Positions 12,730 through 24,764 of a stretch of DNA of 64,000 bases are shown here, one piece after another. The stretch lies in contig MNCI01003613.1 of the NCBI GenBank assembly GCA_015680685.1, positions 744,594-808,593 on the forward strand, written 5' to 3'. Each line of letters opens with the position of its first letter. Position 1 is the first letter of the stretch. Source of the DNA: Gnetum montanum (taxonomy: Eukaryota; Streptophyta; Gnetopsida; Gnetales; Gnetaceae). Position numbers and translations under genes: made by a program. A model generated the notes under the pieces. That model searched no databases and was not told where the DNA came from. It saw only the letters and a list, made by a program, of their open reading frames with translations.

Positions 12730-14010
12730 GGGTTAGGGTTAGCAGAAGATGTAGGGTGGCTGCCATGTGGTAGAGGTAACTGTTGGAACTATGCTCTCAC
12801 CCAACTACACTCTTCACTAGGTTGGTGGTGTTGAGCTTTGTTGTACTGTACCAAACATTGTGAGACTATGAGGCTGTGACTACATTTCCAACTACATGTG
12901 TATGCCAAGAGGACTATAAGGTACCTTAAAAAAAAGAAACTTGGAGACTATGTTGTCACATGGGTTGAGCATAGTTACAATTTTGGTGCCAAAACAGGGG
13001 TACCAAAAGAAGCATTTCACTAACTACGCTTGCTAAAGTTGAGTTGAAGCTAAGTTGATGATGTTACCATGCTATGGAGGCTGCTAGAGATTGTTCTGGC
13101 TAACTACTCTTGACTATGCTCTACACTAGAGAATATGTAGTCCCACACTTAAAAAAAATTGCAAATATGACTATGTGCTGACTACGCTCTTCATTGGAGG
13201 CTAACTATGCTCTTCATTGGAGGTTGAGTACGCTCCTAACTGGGGGTAAGCATAGTCTTAACACTTGGAAAAACTTGTGGAAACTAGCTTTCGATTAACT
13301 ACACTCTCCATGAGAGGTTGACTATGCTCTGGACTAGTGGAGAGTGTAGTTCCAACACTTAGAAAAAATTGCAAAAATTGGCTTTTATGTTGGCTATGCT
13401 ATCCACTAGAGGCTAACTAAGTTTTGTGGCAGTAAAGAGTGTAGTCCTAGCATTTAGAAAAATTTGTAGCGAATGGTTTTGTGCTAACACTTAGAAAAAA
13501 TTGCAAAATTGGCCTTTGTGTTGACTACACTCTCCATGAGAGGCTGATTATGCTCTAAGAAGTGAAGAGCATAGTCCTAACACTTAGACAAAATCACAAA
13601 AATTAGATTTTCTATTGACTATGCTCTCCACTCGTGGTTGACTACGCTCCCAACTGGGGCTAAGAATAGTCTCAACACTTAGTGAAACTTGCAAAAATTA
13701 GTGAAAAATGGCCTTTTTTCTGACTATGCTCTCCATGAGAGGCCAACTACACTCTAGGGTAGTGAAGAACATAGTCTCAAAACTTAGACAAAATCACAGA
13801 AATTGGCTTTTGTGCTAATTATGCTTCTAATTAGGGCTAATCATAGTCTCAACACTTAGTGAAAATTGCAAAAATCAACAAAAAATGGCCTTTGTGCTAA
13901 CTATGCTCTGCACGAGAGGCTGACTATCTCTAGGGTAGTAGAGAGCATAGTCCTAACACTTTAAAAAATTTGCAGTCAGGATGCCGTAGTCCAAATTTTG
14001 TGGTGTTTCA

Positions 14011-14015
14011 ATGGA
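14011..14015. repeat. Target site duplication ATGGA (right copy, element D)
   Basis: Directly abuts the CA end of the 5' LTR and matches 2,038-2,042. Confidence 0.8.
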
Positions 14016-16640
14016 ATTTGTCCTTGAGGTGATCAAAACTTAGCTTTAGGCATTATCTTTATGGCACATTCTTTCTGAAAGTGGAAACTGGTACCTTAGT
14101 GAGACATACTAATTTTGGTACAAGAAAAGGAGGGAACCACCTTCAACATTGGTAGAGTCTCTATTTCCTTCTTAGTCAAGGCCATTGCAGAGGCTTTGAA
14201 CATACCAAATATGGAGGCCAAGGTAGCACACTTGTCCACAAGGTCTGACACAAAAACAAGCAAGTTGTGGCTAAAGTAGGCATATAACAAAGAAAACAAA
14301 ATATAAAGTGAGTTGGCTCTAGAAGAGAGGATCTATTTCAAAATCAACACATGGCATCTCTTCCCCACTAAAGGGCTAAATAGAATATCAACCTATGTAG
14401 CTAGAGGAAGTGCATCTTGATGGGTAAATACAATGCCAACCTTGCCCAATTATACTTCATGGAGATTCAAAGGTGATTTGAGGAAAGAAAAGTAGGAAAG
14501 CCAATACTTCCATTTCCTTGCCTAATCAGAAAGTTATGCAAACACATCAAAATCCTAGGTTACACCAATGACATTCCTAGGAGGGCCCAAAATACTTAAT
14601 TCTCTAAGTTGCTCAAACTAGTAGCACCAAAGAAAGGCCTTGATGACAAATAGGAATAACAATGAGAGAAGAAGATAAAACAAGAATCAAAGAAGGAGCC
14701 AGAGTAAGAACTAGAGCAATGACAAGAGTTGCAAGTTTGACCACCACTACCACATGATTATAGGACCACAATGAGTCATCTATAGTGAATTTCTAAACCT
14801 CTCAATTGGGAAAGTAGGGATGAATCCAACCTCTTTTGAGTCATTGATGTTGTAGTTCAACATATAGTTTCTATCAATCCATCAAAGGGGTAGATTTCTT
14901 TGCAATTAGAAGGAGAATCCTAGTGGTCATAATAGATCTCTGGAAATCTCACATCTTTCCAAATGATGCTTGAAACAAGAGAGGGTGCCACAATCATGGT
15001 CATGTAGCACCAAGATTCCATAGGCATAGAAAAAGTAATAATAGATCATATTAAACAATCCTTCAATGTGCCTGTTGTGCCCTAAATGGACTTAACTAGA
15101 ACTAGAGATGCACAAATGTCAGTTGGAGCTTTGATGACTCTTGCAGTTCATAAGGATGTGCTTGATAGATTATTGTAGACTAGGCAAGTTATGACAACCC
15201 TCTTCAACATTCCTAGTGATGTCACTATAGTACAATTCGATCTCATAGTCACCAAGAAAAATTTGATCATGGCAGAGACCATGGTAGAGCATGCAAAAGT
15301 AGTAGTGCATCAATTACAACAAGAGCTCATCACCCTAAGAGCTAAAAGAAGGGATCCTTTCCAATTCGTTGTGCCTAACTAGTTTGAGTAATTTTGAATA
15401 GAGCAGCTAGGATAGTTAATTAAGAAAAGTAAAGCAACTAAACAAGAAAAAGAGAAAATTATTTGAAATGCCTCAACCATCAAAGCCCAAGAATATGTTC
15501 ATGCGAAGGCACTAATCATTGCACAGGAAAAAAACAAGTAGTGTGCTATTGACAATGCAAGGTTGACCACTGTCAAGAAGCAAAAAAACATTTTTGAAGA
15601 GAGCATCCACCAATTGAGGGACCAATTAGTGAGGGTCAACCACAACATAAGTAGATTAGCTAGAGAGAACTAAATACTCAGAATGAAGGAGGTACAGGAA
15701 ATACACCAAAAGTCTGTAATTAAGATAAGCATGTGGCAGAATGAGGCCAAGAAGCATGAGACAAAAAGGACACTTATGGAACCAAATTGACATGTACAAA
15801 TAAATTAATGAGAAGGGAATATAGATGGAAAAGACTTACATCAATTTCATGTTAGCATAGAATTCTAACTAGTAGTCCATCTTGGATAGCTAGGCCCTAG
15901 TCCACCAAGTGGAAGTGAAAAACAAGGATCTACAAATTGAAGATTGTAAAGACTACATGATAACAGCTAATCTTCAGTATGCTAAGCTTGCCATATTAAT
16001 AGCAAGTTAGCCTAGAAATGAATTGAAATAGCAAGTAGTAGTCAATGCCTTTTATGAAAAAGAGTTTGTAGATAGAAAATATGTTCTACAAATACTTAAT
16101 GTGGAAAGATTAAATTTAGAAACAATTAAGGCTTGCTACCACAGGAAAAGAGATGTAGCCTAGGAATTGGCCAAGAGATTAATAGATTATCATGAATTAA
16201 CAGAAAAGGTTAGGGATTTTAAGAAGGGAAGAAGGAAATTTTCAGTGTGGTATGTAAAAGCAAATCAAATATTCATGCAGCTGCAATGTCTATGCGATGT
16301 ACTAGTTCTAGCATACATTGGATCATCAGCCTAAATGGTGCATGACCCAAGAATGGAGGAGGAGAAATTGTAAGAACTCCTAAATTGCTACAAATTTTAG
16401 AATCCTATCAAAAAGTGAAGTGGCCAATGGAAGAGCCACCAACTCTGAGAACTACATAAGCTTCTCCAAGTTTGTTGTTTTGTCATGTCATGTCCATTTT
16501 TATAGAGCATCATTGCAGCATGAAAGAGTTAGTTTGTGTATTTATTAGAGTTAGTCAATAATCCCATACCTTTCCAATATTTTGTAAAGAAATTGTTCCT
16601 CATTTTTTTTAACTTGAGGATGAGTTTTCATTCAATCATG
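14016..16640 (+). pseudogene. Decayed coding region of element E, coiled-coil C-terminal part
   Basis: This resumes the sequence interrupted by D. Plus-strand fragments are coding-like: FKINTWHLFPTKGLNRIST near 14,335; an open stretch at 15,191-15,382; and a long series rich in Gln, Glu, Lys, Ala and Leu from about 15,460 to 16,330 (IHQLRDQLVRVNHN, KEVQEIHQKS) typical of a coiled coil, broken by TAG and TAA codons. The tail after 16,330 looks like untranslated sequence. The family is unknown. The coiled coil is reminiscent of the C-terminal half of the antisense gene in A and B, but I could not align the two. Confidence 0.35.
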
Positions 16641-16659
16641 AGGCTATGATGAGTTGTGT

Positions 16660-17100
16660 TTTTGTAGGGATCTAATATCGAAGTTGCATTATTAGGTATT
16701 TGATATTGGGGCACAACCTCCAATGTCAGAGATTTGATATTGTCCCTTTCACGATAGCCTATAAATGTCACACTTGGATGCATGGTTTATAGATAGAGAA
16801 ATAGATTTTAAACATAGACATAGAGAAGCTTTGTTAGTTTTCTTCCAGTGCATGCTCATAGTGTGATGTTAAGTGATTATACAGCATCCTTATTTGAGTG
16901 TGACATACTTGGACATGTTACATGTTATTTGAGTTTTTGATTTGACCTTTTGATTTTGAGCTTCTATTGCTCATAGAGAGTTGTTCTCATGCCCTAGCAT
17001 GATTCCTCTATTTGAGTTAGCATGCTTCCTTTATTTGAGTATCTCCTTGGAATGTGCCCCTTGCATCTCCATGAAACCTTCATAAAATTAAGAATAATAA
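16660..17100 (+). repeat. Possible 3' LTR fragment of element E
   Basis: Has the GATATTGG-type words and a TATA box (TATAAATG, 16,760-16,767) in the order seen at 1,085-1,183, followed by weakly similar downstream sequence. It may pair with the left module as the LTRs of E. Confidence 0.35.
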
Positions 17101-17240
17101 AAAGAAAAAGAATTAGGATTTCTTAATTTGAAATCATTTCTTTGATTCTTTTTTCTCTTCTTCACCTTCTTCTTCTTGGTGATTAGAAGGCTACCACCTA
17201 TCTTCCCTTCATCATTAGCACCATCATGTAGATTACTTTC

Positions 17241-17668
17241 ATGCTACTCATCCATTTTATACCTAGGATAATCAAATACATTAATACACTTCACAAATTC
17301 ATCATTGCTATAATTAAGAACAAGAATATTTAATTTCTTAAAAATTATATCATTTTCAATGTTTTCACCAATATCAATAATGACTTTCTCACAATGACTA
17401 CTCCAATAGCCATCTTCATTAAACAAATTATCATTATTAGTCTTCCTTCCACTATCAATAACATCAAAAGTTACAACATGACTCTCAATCTCACCATGAT
17501 CATCACAATGATCATGGTGCTCATCATTATCATTAAACAAACCACTATGAAGATGAAGTAAAATAATTGCATTCATTACACTAGCTTCAACATGAGAGAC
17601 ATTACTACCAACAATAAGGTAAATCTCATACTTACCTCTTCATCGCCACTCCCATCCATCTTTGGTTC
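17241..17668 (-). pseudogene. Unrecognised minus-strand frame, downstream half
   Basis: A 110-codon stretch at 17,576-17,244 (Asn, Asp and His rich, ending DYPRYKMDE) follows a segment reading VEPKMDGSGDEEV. GTAAGT occurs right after DEE and a pyrimidine-rich stretch ending in AG near 17,538, so a short intron of ~90 nt is possible, though phases do not fit perfectly. No domain recognised. It is the downstream continuation of the frame at 18,527-19,030, split by the solo LTR. Confidence 0.35.
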
Positions 17669-17673
17669 AACTT
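17669..17673. repeat. Target site duplication AACTT (left copy, solo LTR)
   Basis: AACTT immediately before the TG end; repeated at 18,522-18,526 after the CA end. Confidence 0.8.
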
Positions 17674-18521
17674 TGATAAGCAGCAAGGTACCCCTATGCC
17701 CAACCATATGAATCACTAAGGTGTTCACATGCGATTTGGTTGAATTCCATGGACCTATAGTTATCCAATGCATGAGTTCTTCTAAGAAGTGAAATGGGCA
17801 TTGAGAACATTCATTGTCTTCCCAACTACACTTGTGAAGCTTAAGGGTATGGTTTAAGTGTAATTAAGGTACATGATTTTTCTCATTTTATGTTTTATAA
17901 TTTTAATCACCTATAACAAGAATGAAAGGTAGATTCATTTATGATATAATTCATTTACTACCTAGCTAGCCTAGCACAAGTACCCATTTCACTTTTTTGG
18001 ACACATCCTAAACACATATAGTGCTGCTGGACTACCAAACATTAAGCATTTCCAGGTTACCAAGAACTATATGTATGCTTGAAGTAGTCATGCTTGTGTT
18101 CATTAACAACTGGAAATTAATTGCTTAATTAAAGTGTATTAAAGTAAACTACATAGAAATAATGTTTATGAAAAGAAACATTAATCTATTCTCAATGTTG
18201 CAAGGATTGTCAAAAGAGTTTGTTTTTATTCTTGTCACACTGCTATGCTTAGGTACATTAGTGTTCGAACAAAGATCCATACACACTCAGACTCTTATTT
18301 TGGGGACTTAGAAAATATTATAACTCTAGAGAAAATAGACTACAAGATATTTGCTACTCTATGCAAAAACTATGAGTCCAAGCGCTATATTTATAGGCTA
18401 GTGTATACCTTGGGATATCAGATATCTGACATCACATCCTGGGCTTCAACATTGGGTATTTGATGTCACAGCTTCAATATCAGATATCTGATATTGGAGC
18501 CAGTCAAATCATGACTCATCA
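17674..18521 (-). mobile_element. Solo LTR of the element-G family
   Basis: 848 bp, beginning TGATAAGCAGCAAGG and ending ACTCATCA on the plus strand, flanked by a perfect AACTT duplication. It aligns with the LTR of G at 44,669-45,500. On the minus strand it carries GATATTGG-type words and a TATA box (TATAAATA, 18,395-18,388). No PBS or internal sequence follows its inner end, so it is a solo LTR left by recombination between two LTRs. Confidence 0.8.
18388..18395 (-). promoter_or_regulatory. TATA box in solo LTR
   Basis: Minus-strand TATAAATA within CCTATAAATATAGCGC, downstream of the GATATCTGATATTG words. Confidence 0.5.
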
Positions 18522-18526
18522 AACTT
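18522..18526. repeat. Target site duplication AACTT (right copy, solo LTR)
   Basis: Matches 17,669-17,673. Confidence 0.8.
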
Positions 18527-19030
18527 GATCTTGAACATGTGGCAATCCAATCTCACCAAAGCTTAAAGATTCAAGATCCAAAATAGGAGTTTCCAATTCC
18601 AATGGCTTCTCCTCTTCAAAGGAATCTTCAACAAGCTTTTCATTGCATTTTGGAGGTATCAACTCAAAAAGGTAAATTCTCCTCCATGTCCTTAACACTA
18701 GATTCATCTAAAACACCATCAAAGTAATCATTCTTCTCCATATTGTACATAGAAGAGTCATCCCTCTCCAATGAGATATCCTAAACTTGTCTTAGAATCT
18801 TCTTTTTCTTGCCACAAGGTATAGAAAAATTGCAAAAATAATGAGAAACATACCTACTCGTGCTACCCTTGATCCTTGTTGAAGAAGTCCATTGATTTTT
18901 ACTACTCTTTTTGCTTTGATCCTTCACCCTCCATGAATCATGAGGTAGGAACTTTTCTTGATTAGTAACATACACCATCTTGGACTTGGAAGATCTCTTG
19001 ATCCCTTTGATGGAATTATTTGTTTCCTAT
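18527..19030 (-). pseudogene. Unrecognised minus-strand frame, upstream half
   Basis: Open stretches at 18,978-18,781 (MVYVTNQEKFLPHDSW, basic and Ser-rich) and 18,707-18,519 (LELETPILDLESLSFGEIGL, acidic) end in HVQDQV exactly at the solo LTR. Removing the LTR and one AACTT joins QDQV to EPKMD in the same frame, so this was one reading frame before insertion. No family recognised; it could be a host gene remnant or the linker region of another retroelement. Confidence 0.4.
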
Positions 19031-22000
19031 CTTGAAATCCTTAAGTATTAAGCACTCTATCGCTTAATAAGAGATAGTTAAAAACTCATTCTCTCATTCA
19101 TTTCTACTTCATTAGACCTTTCATCTTCCTTCGTTTCTCAATGACTAGAAGATATATAGTCTAAATGATATTAAAGTTTAAAGTCCCTAGTAAGGATGTT
19201 TTGTAGGAGGAAATAGCTAGAAATAATAATGAGTTGGAAACTAGTAAACTACTAGAAATGATGGATGATACAAAAGATGATTAGAAATTGGCTATCAAAC
19301 AAGAGGACTAATGAAAAAGAAGAAAAATGTAAGGAGGTACTTCATGATAGAGGACTTCATCTCAAACTTCATTAGTTTTTTCCCTCTCTATTACAAATAA
19401 GGTAAATTATGGTAAATTTCTATTTCCTTGCTTACTAGTTATTGTGTTAGGTTTTAATTTCTTTTATTTGTCATTTTAATGATCAAGAAATACTAAATTA
19501 TTCTAATGTGTGTTTACATATTTTAAGTCTTTGGAATGTTAGCTCTAGGTTCAACAAATGTTTAGATAAGCACATAGTTGGAATATTTGTGAATATTTGA
19601 TTGTGATGTATTTTGAGAATGTATGAGCATGAATTAATTAGTTTTATGGATGATCAAAATATTGTGCTATTTTATATCATCTTTTAGAATCTTAAGTAGA
19701 ATATTTTTAGTTTCAAATGGCATTAAATCCTTGCTTGTAATTCATGGACCAATAGCCTTCTGTTGAACTTCCATTATTTTATCTTGAAATTGTGCTTCCC
19801 TTTGAAATATTAAAGCTCATTTCTTTTGAAACACTCAAGCATCTGAATTGGTACCCTTGATGAAAATCATGAATCTTCTAAAGAAACATGTCTAGCGGAA
19901 CTATTAGTATTGTTAATAGAAGACTCTAGTCTCCACACTTGATCTTTGCGTTGCTTTGCAAGGATAGTACCTTGATGATAAAAGAACTTTGACAATCATC
20001 TTTGAAAAGAACAAGCTAATCCATAAAGGGCTTATAGAGAGCACTAGAATGTATGCATATGCAAGGGGAATATCTACCTAATTATCATCCAAGAAGCCAT
20101 AATTATATGGGGAGTCATTTGAGACTCTTACCAAAATATACTCAAGTAACAAGAATTTCCAATCCATGACCCTCAACTAAAAATGAGCAAGGAAGAGCAT
20201 ACTCATCTAGTAATGTTGTAATAGAGGACATCTATTAGAATCCTTATCTAAAGATGAATTTTATTGGTGAAAGCTCCTAAGCTTTATATGTTATATAAAC
20301 TTACTTGTGAGCTCTATTTATATGTTATATTTTTTAACCTATTTTATATTGAGAATGTATCATTTTAAGTATGTGAGGACCTTATTGCAAATATGAGTTG
20401 AGAAGTACTAAAATGGATGTTGATGATCTCTTTTGGTAAGAAATGAAGTATATATTTGCTATTTTTTTGCTTCCCAACATGATTGTCATATATTAGTTTA
20501 TGATTTGTTTGTTGTCATATGTGTTTGATCATTTGATATAATAAGATTTCTTGCTTTGTCTTTAAAGTTGAAAATGCATGTTTTACCTACCATCAATTTG
20601 CTATCATATTTCAAAAGGAGGTGAATATTGGATGATTAGAAAACTATGATATTTTGGTTATTCTAATGGCTTATTGACTCAAAGATAGGTTGTATGATCT
20701 TCAATACTAAAATTTCATCTTTAGATATCAACTAAAAGGCTTGTACCTCATTATTTCTAACCTTCTATGTGAATAAATAAGGGGCAACACTTAATTGGTT
20801 TGACATCATCAATCCTATGCTATCAATAATAAGTGATGTGTATTTGTTTAAATTGTTTGTTCTTCCCTAGAAAACTTGTACATATCTATATTCTTAGCAT
20901 ACTCAAGTCCTTCAGTTTTCATTAAGAAACTTTGAAAATCAATGTCCAATTTTGCTTGTGCAATATCTTACTCTATCATATAGCATTGCTTAACTCCTTT
21001 TTGACGATGTCCAAAAAGAGGAAGGAGTTTGGATTACTGTTGATAACTATGATGTGATGTGATGATGAGAACATCATTAATGATTATGGTGATTGTATGT
21101 GTGGATGACAAGTATTATGAGTAATATTGAAAATATATGACTTTAATGAATTCTAGAGATCACTAATCCATTTTCTTAAGTTTTTGAACATCACCAAAAA
21201 GGGGGATATTTTTGACCTTTTGGTATGTTAAAACCTTAAGAAAATAAAGAATATAGAATGTTTTGAAGATGATGTTCTTGTAGGGCATGAAGGAGAGCTC
21301 AAAAAATGACACTATAAGAAATCTAAAAGTTAATACTACAAGGACTTAAGGGAGAAGACATGAGTACAAGGATGTCTAAGTGAAGACTACAAGAACTCAA
21401 GGGATCATGGATGAGTAAAGGAGACTACAATCTAAATGAAGATACTCCAGTGATATAGATGAAGGTTCAAAATCAAAGTTCAAATGTAGAGAAGATGTCT
21501 TCCAAAAAAAGGAGATGTCTCTTATCAAGATAAGATGTCTCCCAAATAAAAAAGACATCTTAGCTAAAATGGAGGCCACCTAGAGAATATGTCTCCCAAA
21601 AATAGGAGATGTCTCTTTACAAGAGAAGATGTCTCCATCTCAGAAGAAACGTCTTCCTAAAATTGAAGTCATTTTTAGAGAGGCATCCTTATCTCAAAGG
21701 AGATGTCTACACTGGCCATTAGATAGCTATTGCATGAATTTTGAGTTGATTTTGAAAACTCCAAGGCTTTAAGAATACTTAATATTCTTGGGTATTATGC
21801 AAGTATTGTATATGAACAATCACTATCAAAGAAATCATTAGATATTGTACTTGTGTACTTTATTTGTCAAATCTTTTGCTTGTTTGGTTATTGAATTGTG
21901 AATTATGCTTCAAAGTATAAGGACCTGTACTTTAGTTACATTTTTCCTTGTAATTTTTATTTCTCTCTTGTTTCCCTATAGGGTTGATGTTCTTCATGTA

Positions 22001-22480
22001 AGAAGCCATCATGATTAATCTTGTCTTAATCCTACAGGATTGAGTGTTTTTGCAACATCAAAATACTCTAGCGTGGAGCTCAATTTGTAAAGGTTGTGGG
22101 ATCCTTTAAAGCACTTTCTAAGCTTTTTGGGACCTTGTGGGATTGAGTGGTTTTGCAATGACAAAACACTTCATAGCAGAGGTTAGAATTTATACAAGGT
22201 GAGGAATCCTTCAAACAACATTTCAAAGAAACAAAGTCCGAAGGTGTGCAAGCGATATACCCTCCATGTGTGGACTCCCAAGTTGGGGAACCATGTTAAA
22301 ATTGAGTGTGGTTTTGTGGTTGTTAATGTTTTTTGTATACTTATTTACCCTCCCCTAAAAGTCCTCTGATCCTCACCTAAGTTTTGATTTACTCTTTATT
22401 AATGTAAAAATAATGTATTTGGAGCATGTTATGAGGGTTTCTTGGGCTTGTCTTCCTTCAACATATATTATGTAAAGGAA
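19031..22480. other. AT-rich stretch, little recognisable
   Basis: No supported gene. At 21,196-21,206 the purine run AAAAAGGGGGA after CACC resembles the polypurine tract that ends Ty1/copia internal regions, so a decayed copia 3' end may lie here; I found no supporting pol motif. Confidence 0.25.
21485..21712 (+). repeat. Short tandem repeat, GATGTCTCC(C) units
   Basis: Seven or so units of 25-40 bp with the words AGATGTCTCCCAAAAA and GGAGATGTCTC, one of them inverted (GACATCTT). Confidence 0.65.
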
Positions 22481-24450
22481 ATCCAACACTACCACAATAG
22501 TTAGGCCTATACACAACTAGAAGAGATGGCTAGTTACATTCTTGTCTTAAGTTACATAATAGCCATTGCTTGCCTATATTGACTTTGCAACTTCATGCTA
22601 TTATGACCTCTAATGTGATGATATAAATGCCTTAGGTCAAACACCCAAAAGTATCTCAAGAGACATGTATGTTATCACAGTGTGCCCTTTTGGGTATTAT
22701 TATAATAATTACATGATTTGTTACAAAGTGATATCATCTTTATTATTAAATGAGTCCATTTGGGTATGGGGATGTGATAATGAATCTTTTACCTATTTCT
22801 ATATCTTCTTTTCCTTACTTCAATTTTATTAACATATTTTCATTTGGTGGATTGAAGTGGTGAATTTCAATGGATTCTATTTTGATTGTTATGAAATATA
22901 TAGTTTTTCATGATTTTTATTACTACATTGCATGCCCAGCCCATGAAATTTATGTATGTTGTAATCTAATGTCACAATGAATCTAGGGTTGCAACATAAG
23001 CTTCTATGAAAGGTAAGCATATTTTTAAAGTGATGTAGCATGAATGATATTGACATAAATGATATTAGAAGAAGCAACTAGTTGACATTTTGAACATGCA
23101 TGGGCATGTTTATGATAGACAATTGATAAATTTTCAACATATAAATCATGGTAAGTTAACATTGGAGGATTTCATTAACATAGTTATAGGTTGTTGAGTA
23201 TTATAATACCAATTACAAATTTTTGATTAAAGCCTTAGGTACTTTGGAGAAGTTAGAAACCTAGGATACTTATAAGATTAATGCTAAATAAAAATGTAGC
23301 TAATAGGTAGTGATCATTACTAAGGATGGTCTAAACAGACAAGGTTTCCAACCAAGTGGTCTTGATGACTAGTTTAATTTAGTGTCAATTGCATATGTAA
23401 CATCCTATTTTTAGATGTCATGAAAAATGTCAAATATACGTTATATAAATAAAAATAATAAGGAAAATGGAGAAGAAAAGAGGAAAGAATGCTTTATTGA
23501 TGTGGAATAATGTATCTAGATCATGATCTGAGAGTGTTCCTTGGGGTTTTCTTCCTTCNCTTAAGTTTGGGTCTTAGGCATACTGGTATAATTAAATATA
23601 TTATGTTAATAATATATTACAACTTGATAGTGGATTATCCTGACATATTTTAATGTCTCTCTTATGCTTTTACTTGTAGTTATTATGTATCTTAAGGTTT
23701 TAACTCTTAACTCCTTATTTACATGTAATACTTTGGTATCTTATTAATCTTTTCTTTTATTAATTTATTACTTATTTTTAATTTTTAATTATTTTTTATA
23801 ATGTCAAAAATCCTTCTTTTTGTTAGATGGAAAAATTGGAAGGATGGTGGTGGTTTACTACTGCTATATTATTTATGTTTATATGTTTATATTTTATTTA
23901 ATGCTAAGGTTTTTATAATAAAGTAAGAATATAGCAATGAAACATGTTAAATATTATGGTTTTATTTTGATTATTCTTTATTCAATCTTAGAATCTATTC
24001 TTGAACATGTGGGCTTTTCCTAATAGTTCTTAATGACTTTTAATCCATTAGTTAACCATTTTAACCCTTTTGAGAAAACATGTAACTTGATCTTAAAAAT
24101 GAGATTAACTTTTTGTTCTTGAAATTGTCCAAACCTTGGATTTATGCTAGTAAATACTTGGTATTGCTAGCTCTCTTAGCATCAACTATACATTACACTC
24201 TCTCTTTTTCATATTTTTTTACTTGTGGTTATGAGTAGAAAATATCTTGAAGATTTCTAGATTTGAATTTATTCTTGCTTGGTAAATCTTTACTCCCAAC
24301 TAATCTTCCAAGGTAGAGAAAATGTTCTTCCATAAATATTTCATATATTTCAATCCTTTTTAGATCTACATTTTTATTATTCTTTTCTATGTTGATTTAA
24401 TCCTATTTCTTGTTGTTAATCTAACCCTTATTTATTGGTCTGATTATTGT
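22481..24450. other. AT-rich stretch, nothing recognised
   Basis: No reading frame or repeat structure that I can support. A single N at 23,559 marks another contig join or ambiguous base. Confidence 0.4.
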
Positions 24451-24454
24451 AATT

Positions 24455-24710
24455 CATCATGGTTATTGCCATTCTTACCTATTATCATTGCTATTGTTGC
24501 TACCATCATCACCTATTGTTATCATTCTTACCACCATTGTTACCCATTATTACAACTATTATTACTTATTATTACCATGGTTATGATTGTTGTTATTTGT
24601 TGATTCTTCTATCATTACTTGCTGTTACCATGTTTACCATTGCTAGTATCTATTTTTATCATTATTTACATTACCATTACTTGATATTAACTATTAGTAC
24701 TTATACATAT
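24455..24710 (+). repeat. Degenerate triplet repeat, (ATT/ACC)n type
   Basis: Low-complexity run of ATT, ACC, ATC and ACT triplets. It keeps a 101-codon frame open (24,459-24,764, rich in Tyr, His and Leu) that I regard as a by-product of the triplet repeat, not a gene. Confidence 0.7.
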
Positions 24711-24764
24711 CATACTTTAGACTCATCATCTTTTGAAAAGTTGATATGTAATAACTTTAGATGA

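Larger units (their letters stand above)
2043..14010 (-). mobile_element. Element D: full-length decayed Ty3/gypsy LTR retrotransposon
   Basis: About 12.0 kb bounded by two related LTRs (2,043-3,800 and 12,004-14,010) and flanked by the perfect 5-bp duplication ATGGA. Reading on the minus strand gives 5' LTR, PBS (11,999-11,981), leader array, gag, protease, spacer array, a remnant of an antisense gene, then 3' LTR. I find no RT, RNase H or integrase trace inside, so this copy looks non-autonomous, although heavy decay could hide fragments. CpG is nearly absent and many stops are of CGA-to-TGA or CAA-to-TAA type, fitting an old methylated copy. On the minus strand the LTR begins TGAAACACCACAAAATTT, as do the LTRs of B and C, so all three belong to one lineage. 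Confidence 0.8.
12004..14010 (-). repeat. 5' LTR of element D
   Basis: About 2.0 kb, matching 2,043-3,800. On the minus strand it starts TGAAACACCACAAAATTT. It holds an AG microsatellite, a TATA box at 12,729-12,722 (minus) and a long array (13,020-13,960) in which 90-100-bp units contain CTAACTATGCTCTCCA and a spacer like ACACTTAGAAAAAATTGCAA. The inner end is TATGG rather than TG, a likely point change. Confidence 0.75.

Noticed and set aside
21196-21206. Ty1/copia polypurine tract as a firm element boundary
   Set aside because: Only a purine run with no supporting pol motif or LTR pair; mentioned as a weak hint only.
24459-24764. 101-codon frame rich in Tyr, His and Leu
   Set aside because: Produced by a degenerate triplet repeat.
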